Assembly: GCA_905221605.1 (NCBI GenBank)
Contig: CAJNDS010002763.1
Coordinates: 192,001 to 256,000, forward strand
DNA from: Symbiodinium natans
Taxonomy: Eukaryota; Sar; Dinophyceae; Suessiales; Symbiodiniaceae
Direction of reading: 5' to 3'
Length of the DNA stretch: 64,000 nucleotides
The notes under the pieces were generated by a model that was given only the letters and a program-made list of their open reading frames with translations, searched no databases and was not told where the DNA came from. This document shows positions 57,101 through 64,000 of the stretch, in pieces. Numbering within the stretch: the first letter of the stretch is position 1; each line of letters starts with the position of its first letter. Made by a program: the position numbers and the translations under genes.

Positions 57101-57945
57101 AGAGGCGCCATTTCTGCCCTTGCTGGGTTTGGGTTCCTTCAGACAGGTAGCAAAGACAGAAAGGGATAAGAGTTCAGGATTTGATCAGGGTTTAGGCTTT
57201 AGGCTTTCGGGTTTAGGGCTTAGGCGAAAGGGATCCTGAAATTACAATGCCAAAGGTTACCTTTACTGTAGTTACCCAAGGGTATTGGACAACGAAGCAA
57301 ACCCGCCAAGGGCACCTGGATCTACTTCGAGAAGGATGTGGCACTTCTGCCTTTCGCCTTTGAAAGTAACACATTACACCCTGACCCCTAAACCTAATAA
57401 ACCTCAGCCCCTAAGCCCCTAATCCCTAAACCCTAAACCCGAACTGAATGCCGACATGGCGGTTCATGGCTCATGCCCATGCCCAACCCCGACCCGGGAA
57501 TATCCTACGGGTTGATCCGGGGTTGATCGAAATTATCATATGCCAAAACATATTAGGGCACTTAAGGGGCTTATCAGTGGGCTATAAGTACAGTTAAAAT
57601 TGGTTAATAAGTACCAAGAAGCTAAGGGTTTCGGGTGCCAACGCAGACCAGTTTTGGCAAGAGAGCGTTGGCGGCCTCAAGACGCAAGGATCTGCCTCCC
57701 GCTGTCCGTGTTCTTCCTGGCCATCATCTACTACGCTCCCCGGCGCACGGTTTTTTGAAGTTTAAGCGTATTTCCCTTTTGTTGATTCAGTTGTTTATGC
57801 AGTGTACACTTTCAGTTGTTTTGCTTATGTTTTACATAGTACATCCCAAGCTTGCTACCGGTAGACCTGTCCTGTGTAGGTTGTGACTATCGTCGACAAG
57901 CTCGTTCTTCCGGATGACAAGGCTCGCTTTTTCGTGTCGCTGCAG
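51062..57945 (+). CDS. ORAI-like (CRAC-type) calcium channel, multi-exon gene
   Basis: Ten short exons on the + strand join in phase into a four-helix membrane protein resembling the ORAI family of store-operated calcium channels. A pre-helix EMEWYTRS segment (51062) leads into TM1 AAMFAGFAFEQI (52118), TM2 ISLTAIALGFNLC (53763) continued by TFCVIFGHP (54447), an intracellular loop with RLALMGHGGARSVHVAVDN (55789), TM3 FLLGILGYLMSHIF (56801) and TM4 WIYFE/ICLPLSVFFLAIIYY (57311, 57689), then a polar tail (57880). Protists, including dinoflagellates, carry many divergent members. Donors are GT, GC and GA as in the channel upstream. The first and last exons are not known; 58305-58376 and 58527-58570 may be C-terminal. 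It lies downstream of another cation channel on the same strand, but shared regulation cannot be judged. Confidence 0.65.
51334..51434 (+). mobile_element. Foldback element, TTAGTAGGGAATGAG family
   Basis: Starts TTGGTTCTTAGTAGGGA and ends TCATTCCCTACTAACCAA, with inner GGTACCCTATGTATTCC. Lies in the intron after the first assigned ORAI-like exon. Confidence 0.6.
52118..52171 (+). CDS. ORAI-like exon, TM1
   Basis: Encodes AAMFAGFAFEQITESHNE after acceptor GCGCAG, with donor GAA|GTTGCT. The glutamate in AFEQ lies inside or at the end of TM1, where ORAI channels place their pore glutamate; equivalence is not proven. An upstream acceptor at about 52100 would add WGTAQ. Confidence 0.65.
52970..53096 (+). 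repeat. TTTAGGGG eight-base array
   Basis: About ten consecutive TTTAGGGG units bounded by canonical TTTAGGG units. Confidence 0.93.
53525..53633 (+). repeat. TTTAGGG telomere-type array
   Basis: Canonical array in the intron between ORAI-like TM1 and TM2 exons. Confidence 0.95.
53763..53819 (+). CDS. ORAI-like exon, TM2
   Basis: A 57-base exon encoding LWQMAYISLTAIALGFNLC, with GC donor TGC|GCCTCA. A poly-G tract (53848-53870) and telomeric repeats follow. Phase zero at both ends. Confidence 0.7.
53848..53870 (+). repeat. Poly-G tract
   Basis: More than 20 G in a row, 30 bases after the TM2 exon donor. Similar G or C tracts occur near 529, 18210, 29830, 31987, 42693 and 46992. Confidence 0.9.
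54164..54267 (-). mobile_element. Foldback element, TTGGTAGCCCAG family, reverse orientation
   Basis: Starts CTTGGTAGCCCAGTAGCCAC followed by AAGGGCACCTTTT, the reverse complement of the right half of the copy at 39242. The other end is degenerate. Confidence 0.5.
54447..54488 (+). CDS. ORAI-like exon, end of TM2 and loop
   Basis: A 42-base exon encoding VCMTCTFCVIFGHP after acceptor TCAAG, with GC donor CCG|GCTGCA. It fits between TM2 and the RLALMG loop in phase and in the expected order for this family. The longer open frame around it is not otherwise supported. Confidence 0.5.
55789..55854 (+). CDS. ORAI-like exon, TM2-TM3 cytosolic loop
   Basis: A 66-base exon encoding RLALMGHGGARSVHVAVDNL plus HQ, flanked by acceptor GCAG and donor CAG|GTGCGC. 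The LALxG..SVxxAVD pattern resembles the loop in dinoflagellate ORAI-like proteins as I remember them. Confidence 0.7.
55883..55969. repeat. CCCTAAA array flanked by an 18-base direct duplication
   Basis: CCCTTTCTTGAATAGCCT occurs at 55883-55900 and again at 55952-55969 with only a CCCTAAA-type array between. Found in an intron of the ORAI-like gene. Confidence 0.75.
55991..56025 (+). CDS. ORAI-like exon, start of TM3
   Basis: A 35-base exon encoding RFTFVQRLATLG across the junction. Acceptor GCGCAG; GC donor (GG|GCAGCT) in phase with the TM3 exon. The short length makes it less certain than its neighbours. Confidence 0.5.
56801..56843 (+). CDS. ORAI-like exon, TM3
   Basis: Encodes FLLGILGYLMSHIF after acceptor GCAAAG, with GC donor TTC|GCCCCT. 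Hydrophobic helix, phase compatible on both sides. Confidence 0.65.
57090..57290 (+). mobile_element. Degenerate foldback element with telomere-like insertion
   Basis: Starts CTTAGTAGCCCAGAGGCGCC, has GGGTTTGGGTTCCTTCAGAC, and ends with GGTTACCTTTACTGTAGTTACC. The centre holds TTTAGGG-like repeats. It looks like a member of the TTGGTAGCCCAG family enlarged by repeat growth. Confidence 0.35.
57311..57340 (+). CDS. ORAI-like exon, start of TM4
   Basis: Encodes GTWIYFE, possibly extended to KDV, after acceptor CCAAG. A GA donor at 57331 gives the right phase for the next exon; a GC donor at 57341 would not. The WIYF motif commonly opens TM4 in these proteins. Confidence 0.55.
57540..57630 (+). 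mobile_element. Partial copy of the CTTGGAGG family
   Basis: Shares CATATTAGGGCACTTAAGG, GGGCTATAAGTAC and AATAAGTACCA with the reverse complement of 6131-6275. The left end is missing. Confidence 0.5.
57689..57734 (+). CDS. ORAI-like exon, TM4
   Basis: Encodes ICLPLSVFFLAIIYY after acceptor GCAAG, with GC donor TAC|GCTCCC, phase zero onward. Clear hydrophobic helix. Confidence 0.65.
57880..57945 (+). CDS. ORAI-like exon, post-TM4 tail
   Basis: Encodes VVTIVDKLVLPDDKARFFVS plus LQ after acceptor GTGTAG, with donor CAG|GTCTCG. Phase zero at both ends. The downstream 330 bases are AT-rich intron-like sequence before the next coding island. Confidence 0.6.
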
Positions 57946-58304
57946 GTCTCGTTCAGCGCAGCAATGTGGTGAGTCGAGGTCGTATCTGTATTTGACACCT
58001 GGATAGCCCACAAGAATGCCAACCGAATAGCCCCAAACGCCCATCATATTCTGCCTTTTATTGCTAGATGAGTTTATGGGTCTACATACATGTGAAAATA
58101 TCATCAACTGTATCATGAAAATGCTATAGCCTATGTGAAAACTGCCATAGTAATCTCTGGTTTTGTACAATATAATATTTTCATAGGACTATGTGCCATT
58201 GACTGTGATTTTCTTATGTGGTCGTACTATTAGATGATTCGATGATGCTGTTTTTTGTGTTCTAACCCGTCTTAGAAACCAATAAGCCCACCTCCCTTCC
58301 CGAG

Positions 58305-58386
58305 GCGGTCTTCGGGAGATTCTTCGCCGAGACCTCAGTCGAGCCTCTGCGCCCCAGACAGGCGAGGAAGAGGAGATCCTTCTAGG
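58305..58386 (+). CDS. Possible 3' exon of the ORAI-like gene
   Basis: A GC-rich island after acceptor CCCGAG reads AVFGRFFAETSVEPLRPRQA and then a basic stretch to a TAG stop just before telomeric repeats. A second frame in the same island is also open, so the reading is not settled. A further island with YEQLNDLDAEAL at 58534-58570 may also belong to this gene. Confidence 0.3.
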
Positions 58387-59787
58387 GTTCGGGTTTGGGG
58401 TTTAGGGGCTCTCTACACGGTACTCTTGTAGGGTTTAGGGTTTAGGGTTTGGGGTTTAGGGTTTAGGGTTTAGGGTTTAGAGGAACAACCCCCACCCCCC
58501 AAAGCTGTGAAACCAAGGCGTGGAGCAGGTACGAGCAGCTGAATGACCTCGATGCGGAGGCTCTCCAGTTTAGGAGTTAAGGTTTAGGGTTTAGGGTTTA
58601 AGGTCAGTCCCAAAACCCTCGAAGCCTTAAACCCCCTAAACCCTATCAGCCCTAAAAAACCCACTAAAGCCTATAAAGCCTAAACGCCCCTAAGCACTCG
58701 AAGCCCTAAACCCCCTGGAAGCCCTATATACCCTATAAGCCCCTAAACCCCCTAAACCCTATAAGCCCTAAACCCAAAACCCTATAAGCCCTAATCCTAA
58801 ACCCTCGCCCGAAACCGTAAACCCTGTAAACCTAAACCCTAAACCCTCAAAAGCACATCCGAGTCAAGGTCCCGGGGCTTAGGGGCATTTTGGGGCATTG
58901 TGGGGTTCGAGGTACAATTTTATGTGCACCCTAAACCCTAAAAGCTCAGTAGCCATTATGAGCTGCAGGTTGCGCTACGACCTCCCCCGAACCTCATCCC
59001 ACCCTAGAGAAGGTACCCTTAGCAGGGTTGTTTAGTGTTTAGGGTTTAGTGTTCGGGCCTCCTTGTGTGTGTGTGAGAGAGAGAGAGAGTGTGCCTTAGA
59101 TTCTCGACTGCAGTTCCATGTCCTTTCCTGCCCAGGCTTTCCGACAGCCACACAGGCAGGGAGTCTTAGGGTTTAGGCTCAAGGTTACTGAGTTAAGAAT
59201 CATTGTTTGGGGGTGTCGGGTTCGGGGGTTTGCCCTTTGAAGGGTCAGAAAGTCCTCGCATCCTGAAGCCAATTGAGGCTCAGAGGCCTTCACCCTTTCT
59301 TTGTAACGCATTCGGGTTTGGGGGGAGAAAGTTTTTCTTTTCTCCCCGGGTTGGTGGAGTAGAAGTTCGGATTTAGGGTCTATGGGCTTAGGCGTCAGGA
59401 TTCAGGGTTCAGGGAAGGAGGTCGAGCCAAAAGCTAGGGTTTAGGGGTTGGGGTTCAGGGCAATTCAAACGTGCTTCGCGGGACCTTTGCGTCTGGTTCT
59501 TGGGCTTCGAAGCTCGCGGGTTTGAGTGACACCATTGGCTGCACCACTATGCCCCCTAAACCCTAAACCCTTTACCCTTATAACCCTTAACCCCTCAACC
59601 CCATACATCCTTAAACCCTTAAACCCTTAAACCCTTAAACCCTTAAACCCTTCAAGCCTTAAACCCTTAAACCCTTAAACCATTAAAATGCTTAAACCCT
59701 TACACCCGAAACTCTAACCCTGTTTGGGAGTGGACTTCGGGAGCACCATAAGCCCACCAGATCCCCAGAACCTGCCCCCTGGCCAGT

Positions 59788-59842
59788 CAGCGCGTTCTGC
59801 GGACAGCGCGGTGAAACGGGCAGAGATGAATCGCGTCTCTGT
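59788..59842 (+). CDS. Candidate exon
   Basis: GC-rich island reading SARSADSAVKRAEMNRVSV after acceptor AGTCAG. It could be an upstream exon of the unrecognised gene at 62.8 kb. A second frame is open too. Confidence 0.28.
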
Positions 59843-60376
59843 CTAGGGCGTCCAGGATCCGGAGACCTAAGAACTAACCCCTAAACCCTAAACCCTAAAC
59901 CCGGAGAAGATGGTAGGAAAGGCAGAAGCCCTCAACTGTGGGTTTAGGACTTCGTAGGGGTGTAGCGAGCTGTTTGGTTCTGGAGTTCCATGCCTTAGGG
60001 CAACCTAATTACCCTAAACCTTAAGTACCCCAAACACTAATTAGTTAATTACCCCAAACCCCAATTAAAGGCAAAGTAAAGTTCAAGGTCATGCAATGTG
60101 GCAGGTAATGCCAACAAGGTGACCTGAACTCACCCAAAAAAGGGATACCCTAAAACCCAAGGGAATTCGAGCGAGGGAGTGTCTCACCCTAAGTACCCTA
60201 AACCATAATTAATATATTACCCCAAACTCTAAAACCCAAGAGAATTCGAGCGAGGGAGCGTCTCACCCCGCGGGCAGCCGCAAGGGTCCCGCAGTCCATT
60301 CCGCATGTTTGGCCGCCATGTGCAAGACTCATCTCCGGCGTGGCGGAGCCCTGGGACCCTAAAAAGAATCCCTATA

Positions 60377-60465
60377 GGGTTTAGGGTTTAGGGTTTAGGG
60401 TTTAGGGTTTAGGGTTTAGGGTTTAGGGTTTAGGGTTTAGGGTTTAGGGTTTAGGGTTTAGGGTA
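60377..60465 (+). repeat. TTTAGGG telomere-type array
   Basis: Twelve or so canonical units. Confidence 0.95.
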
Positions 60466-62058
60466 AGGGTTCTGGGCTGAAGGGTGAAGCTTCTTTGTTA
60501 GCCCATCTTTTCATAGCTTCGACTGATTCCGGCCTTCCCCGCTTTTGGGGTATAGGGTTTGCGGCCTAGGTTGGAGCCTGAATCCTAAACCCTAAACTCT
60601 AAACCCCTACACCCCCCCCCCCCCGCCGCCCTCCCCCGCCTTGCCACCTTGCCTTGCCAGTCTCTTCTCAAAGATCAGTTAACCTTCAAGCTGTCGGGTT
60701 CAGTATTAGTGTACCAGGTCTTTGTCAGAGCTCAGGGCTTGGGGTTTAGGGTTTAGGGTTTAGGGGTTTCGGGGTTTAGGGGTTTGAGGGTTTAGGGTGT
60801 GTTGGTGTCTTTGAGATTCGAGTTTGGTACGACAGGGAGTTTAAGGATTAGGATCTGCATTGTTGGTTCTTGATGCCATCCAGTCCAAGCGAGCAGTTTC
60901 CCAATCAATGATTCAGAAGGCATTCTCTTAAGAGCCCGAGCAAACTCCCCTGCACCATAAAGGGATGCAGTATACAAGGATGTGGTATACCTGGCCGCAA
61001 GAATCCTTCAAGGCACTTCTGATCTTTTGCGAACTATCTCTGAGGTTACGGGATGTGTTTTTCGGCTCTGTTTGACCGCCACGGCTTAAGCCCAAAACCC
61101 CGACACAAGTCCCGCGGACCTAGAACCCAAAACCCCCCCAAACCGATCCCGAAACCCACCAGGAGAAGCAACCTCAAACCACAGACCCCAAACCCTGCAA
61201 CTCCCGCTGAAGACTCTATAAACCCTAAACCTAGAGGCCGGGTTTTAGGGTTTAGGGTTTAGGGTTCAGTCAACACCAAACGCACACCTGAAATACCGAG
61301 CCCAGATTGACCCTAAACCCTAAACCCTAAACCCTAAACCCTAAACCCTAAACCCTAAACCCAAAACAGGTGTAGGGCTCGGGGCCTCTTAAGCCGCAAG
61401 CCCAAGCAGGCCAACTGCCTCTCTTTCCGTCAGATGCAGACGTCTCGCCAGCCGGGTGCTCGAATCTTCATGGGTTCCCCGACCCCCCTCTATCCTACCC
61501 CCACCCCCCCCGCACCCCCCCACCCCCCTTAGTTCCCCTCCCCCCATAATTTAGGGATATTTAAGCTTAACTAAGATTGTGTAAGGGGGAACCTAGGGGG
61601 TGGGGTAGCATGGAGGGGGGGTGGTAGGGAAGCCAGCTTCCGGAAATCGGCTGAGATTTCGTTGCCACCAAGCTAGATTTAGGAGCCCTGACCCTAAACC
61701 CTCAACCCTCAACCTATACCCAACCAGAATGAGACGAAGGGTCGGGTGTGGTTTAGGGTTTATATCGAATTTAGGGTTTGGGGTGAAGGGTTTATATGTT
61801 GTTTAGGGTTTGGGGCTCAGGGTTTCGGATTTCGGTTGGGGGTTTGGGCCGGACGAACCCCCAAAACCTTGTGCACAATGACACCCCCCACATAGTTACG
61901 ATGTTTTCCAGAATATGGGACGGCCCATCGCCAGAACATTGCCTTCTGCCCTCTCCTAAACCCAACTTGGACCCTAGACCAAAACCTTAGTTTAGGAATT
62001 AGGGTTAGTAGCCAAACAGACACGAAGCTGGTGAGAACCGCATGTTCACCTACTTAAG

Positions 62059-62129
62059 ATGCCTGGGCCCTGTTACTTTGAAGATCCAGAGCGAATGGGC
62101 GCAAAGGGAAAGCCTTCCTGGAGGAACAG
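62059..62129 (+). CDS. Candidate exon upstream of the unrecognised gene
   Basis: Between acceptor CTTAAG and donor AACAG|GTACAT the island is open in two frames: one reads PGPCYFEDPERMGAKGKPSW, the other LRCLGPVTLKIQSEWAQRES. The choice cannot be made without transcripts. Confidence 0.3.
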
Positions 62130-62794
62130 GTACATGAACCCCTTTAAATTTGACAATGAAGGTACACGTTTTTCTTTGTGCAATGGTGTGCAGGCTACTC
62201 CGAAGGTAAATTTCTTTGTTCTTAGAGCGTGCACAGGTTACGCTTGAGGTAAGGGTCTATTTCATAGGCTACCCAGATACCCTGTCAAACTTTGTAAACC
62301 CCATCAACGCCCTATACACCCTACAAATGCTTTCGACCCTAGAAACCCACTAGAAATTCCTGTAAACCCTAAACCCTAAACCCTAAACCCTAAACCCAGG
62401 CAAACCCTCCGAAGCGCTCAAAGTTCATCCTGCTAGGACATCGGCCAAGCTCCGCGCCGAACTGCGAGGTGCGGCCGGGCTTTAGGGAAATTGTTCACAA
62501 TGTTCATCGTGCTGATATATACAGATATAAATCTACACATATATATATATATAGATGTGTACATGTACATATATACATATATACATATATATATACATGA
62601 TCTGTTCAGTTTATATTGAACTATAGACAGTGGCAAATGCTGACTGGCCCTTGGCTTGCCTGTTACGCGCACAGGGGGCCTCTTAAGATTCTTGCCCTAA
62701 AGCCTAAACCCTCAATCCTAAACCCCAAGCCCTAAATCCTAAACCCCAAACCCTAAACCCGAAACCCTAAACCCTAAACCCCTGACCCCGCCAG

Positions 62795-63045
62795 AGCTTG
62801 AATCATCCGAAAGCCAGCAGGATATCAAGACTACCAAATCTCATCCGTACCGTGCACGCCTCTGGCTCAAATTCCTTCCCATGCACCCAAAAGTTGTTTC
62901 ACATCGCCTCCTTTGCCCCGTGCCTGGCCTCAAAATCGATGCCGCGAGGCGGCAAGCCCTGCTTTCAAATCGAAGACTTCCATCTGGCGGGCTCTGGCGT
63001 GGGCGAGCTGCGCCTGACTGCGTCCGAGCTCCAGGCCCTTCAGCA
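62795..63045 (+). CDS. Unrecognised gene, long exon
   Basis: At about 250 bases this is one of the longest exons in the window. It starts after GCCAG and ends CAGCA|GTATCT. Third-position GC is high in its second half. The downstream intron is a foldback element (see 63046-63171). Confidence 0.5.
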
Positions 63046-63811
63046 GTATCTTGGTAGGCCAGTGGTACCCTTTACCCTCTTTTTTTTGTTTGGTTATGGG
63101 CTCCCTTATAGAACTAGCCAGCTCCCTCAAAAAGGGTGCCCTTGATATCATATGGTTGCTGGGCTAGCAAGGTATCTCAGCGGACTGGGACTCACAGACG
63201 TCGAGCTGGAGCCTTGTGCGGATGAAGCCTCAGCCCAACCTGTTTCTCGGGCTGATTTTGGAATGGAATTTGAAGTTCTATGGGCCCTAGTTCGTATATA
63301 ACCCGGCATTTAACGAACCCTAAACCCTAAACCCCAAACCCTAAACCCTAAACCCTAAACCCCAGGTTGTGGAGGCCAAGATATCGGAGGCCACCCCGAA
63401 AAAGCGAGCGAACGAGGCGAAGGATGCCGCGCAGGAGGTGGTGAGCATGCCCCACCCGAAGAGAGTCACTGGGATGATGTTCGGGTTTAGGGTTTAGGGT
63501 TTAGGGTTTAGGGTTTAGGGTTTAGGGTTTAGGGTTTAGGGTTTAGGGTTTAGGGTTTAGGGGGGTTTAGGGTTTAGGGTTTAGGGTTTAGGGTTTAGGG
63601 TTTAGGGTTTAGGGTTTAGGGTTTAGTGTGTTTTTACATTTTTCCCTTATAGGGCTTAAGAGGATTTGATTTACGGATGTTTTCTAAACCCTAAACCCCA
63701 AACCCTAAACCCTAAACCCTAAACCCTAAACCCCAGGTTGTGGAGGCCAAGATATCGGAGGCCACCCCGAAAAAGCGAGCGAACGAGGCGAAGGATGCCG
63801 CGCAGGAGGTG
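62795..63811 (+). CDS. Unrecognised multi-exon gene with a duplicated exon (continues beyond the window)
   Basis: Exon 62795-63045 encodes about 84 residues ending GELRLTASELQALQQ. After a 126-base intron, exon 63172-63274 continues with YLSGLGLTDVELEPCADEAS. Exon 63366-63440 (VVEAKISEATPKKRANEAKD then AAQEV) follows in phase, and a near-identical copy lies at 63737-63811. I do not recognise the product. The later part is an alanine-, lysine- and glutamate-rich helix and the first exon has several cysteines. A second frame is also open in the first half of exon 1, but the frame used here is the one that joins cleanly across the introns. The gene probably runs past the right edge. Confidence 0.55.
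63046..63171 (+). mobile_element. Foldback element of the TTGGTAGCCCAG family forming an intron (introner-like)
   Basis: The ends are inverted repeats (CTTGGTAGGCCAGTGGTACC and GGTTGCTGGGCTAGCAAG), with inner arms ACCCTTT and AAAAGGGT. It is flanked by GTATCT on both sides; the left copy supplies the GT donor, and the element's own ..GCAAG supplies the acceptor. Removing it restores CAG CAG TAT CTC AGC in frame. This is the clearest case in the window of an inserted element acting as an intron. Confidence 0.7.
63172..63274 (+). CDS. Unrecognised gene, exon after the introner
   Basis: Begins GTATCTCAGCGG, repeating the six bases that open the preceding intron, and continues the frame of the upstream exon without a stop. 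It ends GAA|GTTCTA, in phase with the GTTGTG start of the next exon. Confidence 0.55.
63366..63440 (+). CDS. Unrecognised gene, 75-base exon, copy 1
   Basis: Flanked by acceptor CCCCAG and donor GTG|GTGAGC (or GAG|GTGGTG). Length is a multiple of three in either case. CCCTAAA repeats end exactly at the acceptor, and TTTAGGG repeats start about 45 bases after the donor. Confidence 0.6.
63737..63811 (+). CDS. Unrecognised gene, 75-base exon, copy 2
   Basis: Identical to copy 1 through the exon. Only one base differs in the flanking unique sequence (GAGCATG versus GAGCGTG, ten bases past the exon). Because the exon is symmetric in phase, inclusion of both copies would keep the frame. Confidence 0.55.
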
Positions 63812-63855
63812 GTGAGCGTGCCCCACCCGAAGAGAGTCACTGGGATGATGTTCGG

Positions 63856-64000
63856 GTTTAGGGTTTAGGGTTTAGGGTTTAGGGTTTAGGGTTTAGGGTT
63901 TAGGGTTTAGGGTTTAGGGTTTAGGGTTTAGGGTTTAGGGTTTAGGGTTTAGGGTTTAGGGTTTAGGGTTTAGGGTTTAGGGTTTAGGGTTTAGGGTTTA
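63856..64000 (+). repeat. TTTAGGG telomere-type array reaching the window edge
   Basis: Twenty or so canonical units up to the last base. Given the many interstitial arrays, this is not evidence of a chromosome end. Confidence 0.93.

Larger units (their letters stand above)
58571..62794. other. Repeat-rich region between the ORAI-like gene and the unrecognised gene
   Basis: Telomere variants (CCCTTAAA near 59610-59700; TTTAGGG at 60377-60465), low-complexity CCCCCC-rich sequence near 61480-61545, and a (TA)n/(ACATAT)n stretch at 62530-62600. A 25-base phrase with the core GAGAATTCGAGCGAGGGAG occurs twice (60168-60187 and 60238-60262, slightly diverged). Two candidate exons are listed separately. 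Confidence 0.4.
63320..63860 (+). repeat. Tandem duplication of an exon with its telomeric flanks
   Basis: Two copies of CCCTAAA array + 75-base exon + about 40 bases + TTTAGGG array. The unique part is the same in both except one A/G difference; the left array has one extra heptamer in copy 2. The junction near 63625-63685 has a short unrelated spacer. Confidence 0.8.

Noticed and set aside
63856-64000. True chromosome end
   Set aside because: The array is no longer than many interstitial ones and the window simply stops; arrays in both orientations occur throughout.
1-64000. CRISPR array or bacterial operons
   Set aside because: The repeats are contiguous tandem arrays without regular unique spacers, and genes have introns.

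Overview
The window looks like nuclear DNA of a dinoflagellate. Four things point there. (1) The Arabidopsis-type telomere heptamer TTTAGGG/CCCTAAA and variants (TTTGGGG, TTTAGGGG, TTCAGGG, TTTATAGGG) occur throughout, in both orientations. (2) Genes are split into short GC-rich exons of 30-110 bp. (3) Splice donors are a mix of GT, GC and GA, with acceptors AG|G. (4) Every coding unit I can follow runs on the + strand. No rRNA, tRNA, CRISPR or bacterial operon structure was seen. The species cannot be read from the sequence. Layout: 1-18.9 kb is repeat-rich, with scattered short coding islands that I cannot chain into a named gene; some may be 5' exons of the channel gene that follows. 18,954-34,019 holds at least 16 phase-compatible exons of a single-domain (six-helix) voltage-gated cation channel: S1, S2, S3, an arginine-ladder S4, S5, a pore loop with GDSWG, S6, two EF-hands and a coiled tail. 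The large S3-S4 intron contains an uninterrupted ORF (22,962-24,329) with an internally duplicated domain of unknown function. 34-50 kb has more orphan islands, some possibly the channel's C-terminal tail, plus a two-exon unit at 44.8-45.1 kb and a large microsatellite. 51,062-57,945 holds ten exons of a four-helix ORAI-like (CRAC-type) calcium channel. 62,795-63,811 holds exons of a third, unrecognised protein, one of them duplicated together with its flanking telomeric arrays. The unusual content is in the introns. In most introns of the voltage-gated channel the two ends carry complementary telomere-like runs (G-rich at one end, C-rich at the other), so the intron RNA could fold and bring its ends together. 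Some introns are almost only telomere repeat (41,431-41,493; 45,010-45,080). Several arrays are flanked by 11-18 bp direct duplications, as expected for insertion into a broken or staggered site. At 63,046-63,171 a short foldback element sits inside an exon, flanked by a GTATCT duplication that supplies the GT donor and leaves the reading frame intact after splicing: a probable introner. Several other small foldback families (100-150 bp) are scattered through the window. The working model is that telomere-like DNA and small terminal-inverted-repeat elements both act as intron-forming insertions here. All splice junctions are inferred by eye and need transcript support.
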